Part shown: in pieces, positions 60,301-64,000 of the stretch
Numbering within the stretch: the first letter of the stretch is position 1
How the letters are laid out: every line of letters begins with the position of its first letter
Translations under genes and position numbers: made by a program
Source: Ceratothoa steindachneri
Lineage: Eukaryota; Arthropoda; Malacostraca; Isopoda; Cymothoidae
Direction of reading: 5' to 3'
Length of the DNA stretch: 64,000 nucleotides
Assembly (NCBI GenBank): GCA_963969495.1
Contig: OZ018321.1
Coordinates: 134,005,015 to 134,069,014, forward strand
The notes under the pieces: generated by a model
Database searches by the model: none
Told to the model about the DNA's origin: nothing
What the model saw: only the letters and a program-made list of their open reading frames with translations

Positions 60301-62812
60301 GTAAGTGAGTGAATAATGAGTAAGGGGAATAACCTGCGAAACTCCTCTCCCCCTTTATTCTATGCCCCCCCCACACTTCTTTGGTCGGGGGAAGGGTAGT
60401 CGAGACTATTCGAAGAGTTTAGCGGCTTTAAATCGAGTATCGGGGCTTAGCCGTGTCGTCCTCGGTGTCACCCTCTCCCCCCTCCCCCGGCCCAGGCCCC
60501 ATCACTCTCCTCTTCTCCCCCTCCGGCAGGCGACGTACGCTCGCGACGCTCTGGCCAAGTCGGTGTACGGGCGCCTGTTCGATTGGCTCGTGTCCCGCGT
60601 GAACCACTCGCTCCAGAAGGACGACGTCAGCATCCACACCAACCTCATCGGCATCCTCGACATCTACGGCTTCGAGATCTTCGATAACAATGGGTGCGTC
60701 TTCCAGGTCCGCTACCCCGCAGGGGTAGGTTTGACTTCATTTCTTTATAAAATAGTGATTACAAACTGGTAGAGAAATCCTCGTTGGTTTTCATCTAGAT
60801 TTAGGTAGATAATAATGATATTATCCGCAGATGATAGTCGCTACTAATTATTACCTGTGAAGTGTTTCTTATCATCTTGGTTCTGTTCCTCTCCCTTTCT
60901 TGTCATTTCCCTTAGCTGTTTTCCTCTGGTCCTTCTTGTTTTTACTTCGTTTGCTCTTTTTTGCTCTTTTCCTCTCCTTTAACACTAAACCCCAATCTCA
61001 AGCTGACTTTCAGCCTCGTTGCGACGAAGTCGTACGACCGACGTTCCCTCCCCGTTTCCATAGTAATGAATTCCCCCGCCTCGTTAAATGGCGAGATATC
61101 TAATATTGAGTTTTTGTGGCAGTTTCGAACAATTTTGCATCAATTATTGCAATGAGAAGCTGCAGCAGGTGTTCATCGAGCTGACTCTCAGGAGTGAGCA
61201 GGAGGAGTACCGCCGCGAAGGCATCCACTGGGAGAAGATCGACTACTTCGATAACAAAGTCATTTGCAACTTGATCGAGGAGAAGCACAAAGGTGAGAAG
61301 GAAGGGGGGCAGGGGGGCCCGGGGCTACTGCCTTGGGATTCGTTCTTTATAGCGGCGCTACGGGACTCGCTTTCGTGTGAGAGTTGCAGAGTTGTTCCTC
61401 ATCCGGGTCTTTTGCGGCATAAGTAGTCTAGTTGAGCGTTGGTTTTAGCTTTTTTAATGACTACAATTATTCCTTATTTTAGTCTCTTATTCCCTGAAAT
61501 TTAGTGTCCTCCTCTGCTTTTCCTGTGGGAATTAGGAGAGGATCCCACCCCCTTGAGTCTTTTCAATTGAGGAACTTTCATATTTGGAGGTTCCGCGCCC
61601 TTTCTTCTTCCTTATTGGTATCTCTTCGGGTTTATCTCTCTCATTGCGTCTCCTTTCAGGCATAATTTCGATGCTGGACGAAGAATGCCTCCGTCCTGGG
61701 GATGCCAGTGATATCACTTTCCTCGCTAAAATGGACTCGTCGCTCTCTTCTCACAAGCACTACTTGAGCTACCGAACCATCAACAACAACAAGGTATTCA
61801 TCCTATTAACAAGCACAATTTCAGCTACCGAACCAACAAGGTAGTTCTTCATTTTTACACGCTTACTTGACATCCCGAACCATCAACGACAACAAGGTAG
61901 CTCGTCGTTTCTATAATCACTACTTGAGCTACCGAAACATAGACTACAACGTGACATTCGTTCTATTCACAAGCACAATTTGAGCTAAAAAGCCAACAAC
62001 AGGGTAGTCCGTCGTTTTTCACCAGCACTAATTGAACTCCTGAAGCATCAACACCACAAGGTATTTCGTCTTTTTCACAAGTACTATTTGAGCTACCGAA
62101 ACAAGCACAACGCGGCGGTCGTGGCCCCCCTGCACTCATGCTTGAAGCGTCCATGATGCGCGCCATCCCATCTTATGGAAAGGTGGTTGATGATGGTTAA
62201 GCGAATAGTTGTGTACCCGTTTCTAGTTAGTCCCTCCGGTTTTGACCTCGTAGGAAAGGGGAGAGGGTGCTAATTCCGTTCATGACCCCCAAAGATTCAG
62301 GTGATCTGGTCTTCTTTAACAACTTAACCATTAAACCTTCCATAGACCTTCCCTTTAGGTACCATTTAGGTAACTTTCCCGCGGGTATGCTCTTGTTTTT
62401 AGCTTACTAGTTTTGAAGTTAAACTGCATTCATTATGGTTATTCGCCAGATGGGTTCATGCCCTCTGTGCACCAACGCCCGCAGATCTCCTCAATCCCAA
62501 TGCCCTGAGGGGGGATCGGCAGCTATATATCCATACATTTTCACCATTTTCTTACATATCTCTCCTTACAAACTTTCGGGCGATGCCCTTGTTTGTTTTT
62601 GCTTTAAATAAAGAATAATATGATTATTGGCACCCTTCCTTAAGGTACGGAAGACCTTTAATAGCGAGGAATTCCGGCTTCGCCACTACGCAGGAGATGT
62701 CGCTTATTCCATCAAGGGATTCCTGGACAAGAATAACGACCTACTCTACCGAGATCTCAAGGGTACTATGTCCAAGTCGAAACACACCATACTTTCTAAA
62801 GTGTTTCCCAAG
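45216..62812 (+). CDS. Class I unconventional myosin (MYO1C / Myo61F-like), 5' eleven coding exons
   Basis: This encodes a single-headed actin motor that in animals links membranes to actin filaments. The exons are 45216-45341, 52783-52898, 54247-54317, 54932-55140, 55927-56106, 59171-59383, 59769-59867, 60530-60693, 61123-61292, 61660-61793 and 62645-62812. They join in frame to 550 codons with GT-AG introns. The encoded motor shows the P-loop GESGAGKT (residues 105-112), switch [10 protein letters not shown] (157-165), transducer HLGN (exon 6), switch II DIYGFE (382-387) and relay [15 protein letters not shown] (exon 9). The residue 16 before DALAK (TEDS site) is Asp328, so no heavy-chain phosphorylation should be needed at that site. 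The N-terminus RDRVGVPD matches the MYO1C group. The start ATG (45216) follows the acceptor and one G. The rest of the motor, IQ neck and TH1 tail lie beyond the window. No frameshift or stop is seen. The assignment to class I is firm; the subclass is by memory of family sequences. Confidence 0.93.
45342..47454. other. Intron 1, left part: no gene
   Basis: Contains dispersed-repeat blocks (TACAACTGAAACCTG near 45797, shared with 26777; 46700-46780, shared with 31780-31870), a tRNA-like SINE head and an A-rich tract at 46100-46450. No coding motif. Confidence 0.45.
46036..46104 (+). repeat. tRNA-like SINE head
   Basis: TTAGCGTGAAGGCAGAGTGC resembles a Pol III A box region. GGCCTCTGGATTCAAAAGACC lies in the anticodon-arm position and GCGATCGATCCCC is a B-box-like block at normal spacing. 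An A/G-rich tail follows. The stems pair imperfectly, so it is not a functional tRNA. Confidence 0.5.
47455..52505 (+). mobile_element. LINE-A copy in myosin intron 1, near full span
   Basis: This copy has the same orientation as the host gene. The leader (about 47455-47800) resembles 24050-24560. ORF1 (about 47800-48900) shows [20 protein letters not shown] and [15 protein letters not shown], and knuckle remnants near 48690-48850. ORF2 shows the endonuclease start near 49520, DHSWC and GRDPL remnants, and the RT linker ([25 protein letters not shown] near 50390-50550). RT remnants run to about 51040 without the catalytic motif, then the thumb (51060-51420). RNase H pieces lie at 51590-51950 and the C-terminal domain at about 52120-52320 ([35 protein letters not shown]). 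It ends with a short 3' UTR, AAATGGGCTC and an A-run. Dozens of stops and frameshifts. Confidence 0.78.
52783..52898 (+). CDS. Myosin I exon 2
   Basis: Begins [13 protein letters not shown], the conserved motor N-terminal motif. Ends within the Ala codon after NFYEVPPH. Acceptor ggcag, donor GTAAGT. 116 nt, leaving two bases of the split codon. It follows a 7.4-kb intron that contains a LINE-A copy. Confidence 0.93.
52899..54246. other. Intron 2: no gene, one 5S-like block
   Basis: Apart from the 5S-like segment at 53830-53935, I see no feature. The segment 53500-53600 is pyrimidine-rich. Confidence 0.4.
53830..53935 (+). repeat. 5S rRNA-like segment, possible 5S-derived SINE head
   Basis: GAAGTTAAGC at about 53875, then GGTGTGGTAAGT, CGGATGGAGTTCCCAGAGCA and CACC follow the order and spacing of the internal promoter (A box, IE and C box) of eukaryotic 5S rRNA. 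The upstream ATTTCGATTTGATT also fits the preceding 5S part. Divergence is high, so it is a pseudogene or SINE head, not a 5S gene. Confidence 0.45.
54247..54317 (+). CDS. Myosin I exon 3
   Basis: 71 nt encoding [19 protein letters not shown] and ILIS, ending with the first base of the P-loop glycine. Acceptor gagcag, donor GTACGT. Confidence 0.92.
54932..55140 (+). CDS. Myosin I exon 4 (P-loop and switch I)
   Basis: 209 nt. Carries [14 protein letters not shown] (nucleotide-binding P-loop), [20 protein letters not shown] (switch I) and ends at DYK. Acceptor gaaag, donor GTAATT, phase 0. The loop between P-loop and switch I is short, as usual for class I. Confidence 0.95.
55825..55902 (+). 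repeat. 39-bp tandem duplication near the 3' end of intron 4
   Basis: The units are 55825-55863 and 55864-55902 (TTCCTTTACTGGTTTGGTCG and onward) and differ at one base. It ends 24 bp before exon 5, so it may carry a duplicated branch-point region. Confidence 0.9.
55927..56106 (+). CDS. Myosin I exon 5
   Basis: 60 codons: [36 protein letters not shown], to YYYLRQ. Acceptor ttgtag, donor GTAAGC, phase 0. A 39-bp duplication sits just upstream in the intron. Confidence 0.95.
56255..56890. mobile_element. hAT-type non-autonomous element, 636 bp, in intron 5
   Basis: The left end is TAGTGGTTCCCAACG. The right end, reversed, is CAGGGGTTCCCAACCGG. Both are followed inward by a CGCGACC-type block. 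The flanks are perfect 8-bp repeats GTTTAGAT (56247-56254 and 56891-56898). No transposase remnant was recognised inside. Confidence 0.9.
57146..58474 (-). mobile_element. Tc1/mariner-type transposon, 1.33 kb, in intron 5
   Basis: The terminal inverted repeats start CAGGATGATCCCCCCC at 57146 and, reversed from 58474, CAGAGTGACCCCC. Both are followed by an AAACGGGCC block, and each end is flanked by TA. It carries one transposase gene on the minus strand with two frameshifts. It is inserted antisense to the host myosin gene. Confidence 0.9.
57300..58397 (-). pseudogene. Tc1/mariner-family transposase, two frameshifts
   Basis: Read from 58397, an N-terminal DNA-binding region shows [20 protein letters not shown], the pattern of the DUF4817-type helix-turn-helix, and [20 protein letters not shown]. 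After a frameshift near 58085, the catalytic domain is open to 57394. It has [14 protein letters not shown] (first Asp), [20 protein letters not shown] (second Asp) and [15 protein letters not shown] (third Asp), with about 36 residues between the last two. A second frameshift near 57475 separates the C-terminal part ([20 protein letters not shown] to [10 protein letters not shown]). Otherwise no stops, so decay is recent compared with 43060-43990. It would cut at TA and paste the element, but this copy cannot. Confidence 0.88.
59171..59383 (+). CDS. Myosin I exon 6
   Basis: 71 codons of the upper 50-kDa domain, with [16 protein letters not shown] and the transducer [12 protein letters not shown]. 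Acceptor ttgcag. The donor GTCCGT is weaker than the others in the gene. GC-rich codon use compared with the surrounding AT-rich introns. Confidence 0.92.
59503..59610 (-). repeat. Dispersed repeat R2 copy in intron 6
   Basis: Shows the ACCTTCCATGCATTTTCACT block, then TTAACCACTTCCTTAAC and TCGGTTTCGCTTTT, in the order of the other R2 copies. Confidence 0.5.
59769..59867 (+). CDS. Myosin I exon 7 (TEDS-site exon)
   Basis: 33 codons: [20 protein letters not shown], then [13 protein letters not shown]. Asp328 sits at the TEDS position. Acceptor cgcag, donor GTGTGT, phase 0. Confidence 0.92.
60530..60693 (+). CDS. Myosin I exon 8 (DALAK and switch II)
   Basis: 164 nt: [20 protein letters not shown] through [16 protein letters not shown], leaving GG of a split Gly codon. 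Acceptor ggcag, donor GTGCGT. Switch II DIYGFE is intact. Confidence 0.94.
61123..61292 (+). CDS. Myosin I exon 9 (relay helix)
   Basis: 170 nt: [40 protein letters not shown], to EEKHK. The first base completes Gly and the last base starts the next Gly. Acceptor ggcag after a T-run, donor GTGAGA. Confidence 0.95.
61660..61793 (+). CDS. Myosin I exon 10
   Basis: 134 nt: [20 protein letters not shown] to YRTINNNK. Acceptor ctttcag, donor GTATTC, phase 0. Its last about 40 bases are the seed of the degenerate tandem array that fills the start of intron 10. Confidence 0.93.
61752..62120 (+). repeat. Degenerate tandem array seeded by exon 10 and its donor
   Basis: About seven units of 47-57 bp repeat the exon 10 end (CAAGCACTACTTGAGCTACC, GAACCATCAACAACAACAAG) followed by GTA and a TTC/TCG-rich spacer. 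GT at the donor position falls at 61794 (the real donor), 61841, 61897, 61951, 62004 and 62061. Units diverge by substitutions and small deletions, so the array is older than the one in intron 11. Confidence 0.85.
62480..62615 (-). repeat. Dispersed repeat R2 copy in intron 10
   Basis: Contains CCCAATGCCCTGAGGGGGGA, CATACATTTTCACCATTTTC and AACTTTCGGGCGATGCCC, then GTTTTTGCTTTAAA, matching 26993-27135 and 29905-30000. Confidence 0.5.
62645..62812 (+). CDS. Myosin I exon 11
   Basis: 56 codons: [20 protein letters not shown], then [20 protein letters not shown], to SKVFPK. This is the lower 50-kDa actin-binding region. Acceptor ttaag, donor GTAAGA, phase 0. Its last 10 bases and donor are the unit of the 51-bp array downstream. 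Confidence 0.93.
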
Positions 62813-63340
62813 GTAAGAAGTAGCTGAAAAAGGGTGTTCTGTCTGGTTAACAAGTTTCTCGAGGTAAGAACTGGCAGAAGAGGTGTTCTGCATGCTTTAC
62901 ACGGGTTTTCTAAGGGAAGAACTGTCGGAAGGCGTGTCCTGCCTGGTTAACAAGGGTTTCTCAAGATAAAAACTGACGGAAAGGGTGTTCTGTCCTGTTA
63001 ACAAAGGTTTCTCAAGGTAATAACTAGCTGAAAGGGTCTCCTATCTGGTTAACAATGGCTTCCCAAGGTAAAAAGTGGCGAAAGGGGTGTCATACCTGGT
63101 TAACAAGGGTTTCTCAAGGTAAGAACTGGCGAACGGGGTGTCATACCTGGTTAACAAGGGTTTCTCAAGGTAAGAACTGGCGAAAGGGATGTCACACCTA
63201 GTTAACAAGGGTTTCCCACGGTCAGAACTGGCGGAAGGGGTGTCATACCTAGTTAACAAGGGTTTCCCAAGGTAAGAGCTGCCAGAGGGTTTTTCTCAAG
63301 GTAAGATTTTACGGAAGCGAGTCCTTCCTGGTTTCATCCA
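62801..63340 (+). repeat. 51-bp tandem array seeded by exon 11 and its donor
   Basis: About ten or eleven units, each GTTTCCCAAGGTAAGAACTG-like, then GCGAAAGGGGTGTCATACCT, then GGTTAACAAGG. Unit 1 is the real exon 11 end with its donor (GT at 62813). The next GT is at 62864. Those at 63068, 63119 and 63170 are exactly 51 bp apart. Six units keep AGGTAAG. Using the donor of unit 2 would add codons that stop after four residues (V R S S stop). Confidence 0.92.
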
Positions 63341-63534
63341 AATTTCAGACGTGAAATGACAGTGTTTTTGTAGCTGTTTACAAAAGAGACTCAAGTTTGG
63401 ACCTTTTGCTCTTTGTACGAACTTGTTCTTCTCGATCTGCATTTTAGGTTGTGACAAAGTTTGTTTTACCGTCTTTAAGCCCTGCGAGTCTTCATGTTCT
63501 CTTTCTCTCTCTCGCTCTCTCATCTTCATTGAGT

Positions 63535-64000
63535 TCGGAGACCGGATTGTGATCTATAGCGACTCACAAAGCGCCCTGAGTGCTCTCGGGGCATTGGAAT
63601 CTCCGCATCCCCTGGTTCGCGATATCCGTGACGCCACGGTTTTGGCGAGCCGGGCAGATGTCGAGATTATCTTCTGCTGGGTTCCTGGACATGTAGGAAT
63701 TGCGGGGAATGAGCGCGCCAAAGAGTCCACGAGGACTCTGCGACCGGACCAGCGTTTCGCTCTTCCTCACACCGACTACATGGCAGGAATACGGGCAGCT
63801 CTTCGGACTGCTTGGCAAAGAAGATGGGAGACGGTCGAAGGGAACTTAAAGTTGCGTGCCATTGCGCCGCGACTGTTCCCATGGACCTATCCCCCAATGC
63901 CGCGGCGGCTTCAGGTTGCTTTCTGTCGTCTCCGAATCGGACACACTCGTGTGACGCATCGCTATCTGATGGAGCGCTCGCCTGCGCCCTATTGCAACGA
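63535..64000 (+). mobile_element. Young LINE-A copy, 5'-truncated in RNase H, open to the window edge
   Basis: One frame is open for 155 codons from 63535 to the end. It begins FGDRIVIYSDSQSALSALGA, in the middle of RNase H. It continues with IIFCWVPGHVGIAGNERAK, RFALPHTDYMAGIRAAL, LFPWTYPPMPRRLQVAFCRL and RIGHTRVTHRYLMERSPAPY. This is the least damaged LINE-A in the window. The junction with the CT-rich intron sequence is at about 63534. The 3' UTR and tail lie beyond the window. It is in the intron after exon 11, same strand as the host gene. Confidence 0.88.

Noticed and set aside
63041..63259. Minus-strand open frame with a 17-residue repeat (RYDTPFASSYLEKPLLT)
   Set aside because: It is the antisense of the 51-bp tandem array. 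The period is a multiple of three, so a frame stays open by chance. No start context or homology.
62801..63340. Regular repeats resembling a CRISPR array
   Set aside because: Whole 51-bp units are repeated without unique spacers, inside a eukaryotic intron, and derive from the exon-donor junction.

Overview
The window looks like nuclear DNA of an arthropod, most likely a crustacean. It has spliced metazoan exons with GT-AG introns, I/Jockey-type LINEs with RNase H, Tc1/mariner and hAT transposons, MITEs and SINE-like repeats. There is no bacterial operon structure, CRISPR array or viral genome. The taxonomic guess is inference.

The only cellular gene I can support is the 5' part of an unconventional class I myosin, closest to the MYO1C / Drosophila Myo61F type, on the + strand. 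Eleven coding exons between 45216 and 62812 join in frame into 550 codons. They cover the motor domain from the N-terminus, through the P-loop, switch I, TEDS site, switch II and relay, to the lower 50-kDa region. The converter, IQ neck and TH1 tail must lie beyond the right edge. The introns hold a 5-kb LINE (intron 1), a hAT MITE and a Tc1/mariner element (intron 5), and two tandem arrays seeded across exon-intron junctions (introns 10 and 11). A young, uninterrupted LINE fragment lies after exon 11 and runs off the window.

The left 45 kb is a graveyard of mobile DNA. Positions 1-6000 hold two broken copies of one LINE (called B here). Another LINE (called A) recurs at 7.4-16.1, 24.0-26.5, 27.4-29.1, 32.4-40.1, 47.4-52.5 and 63.5-64.0 kb, mostly on +, with stops, frameshifts and internal deletions. 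Its copies abut at their 3' tails and share a 29-nt 3' stem-loop. A complete hAT transposon (11573-14336, 8-bp target duplication) splits one LINE-A copy. A degenerate Tc1/mariner transposase lies at 43.06-43.99 kb.

The stretches 16.1-24.0, 26.5-32.4 and 40.1-45.1 kb contain no recognisable gene. They hold MITEs, a dimeric repeat with about 294-bp period, a roughly 400-bp dispersed repeat, short tandem repeats and tRNA-like SINE heads. LINE family names and boundaries are mine, judged by eye, and most boundaries are good to a few tens of bases. Splice sites and target-site duplications were read directly.
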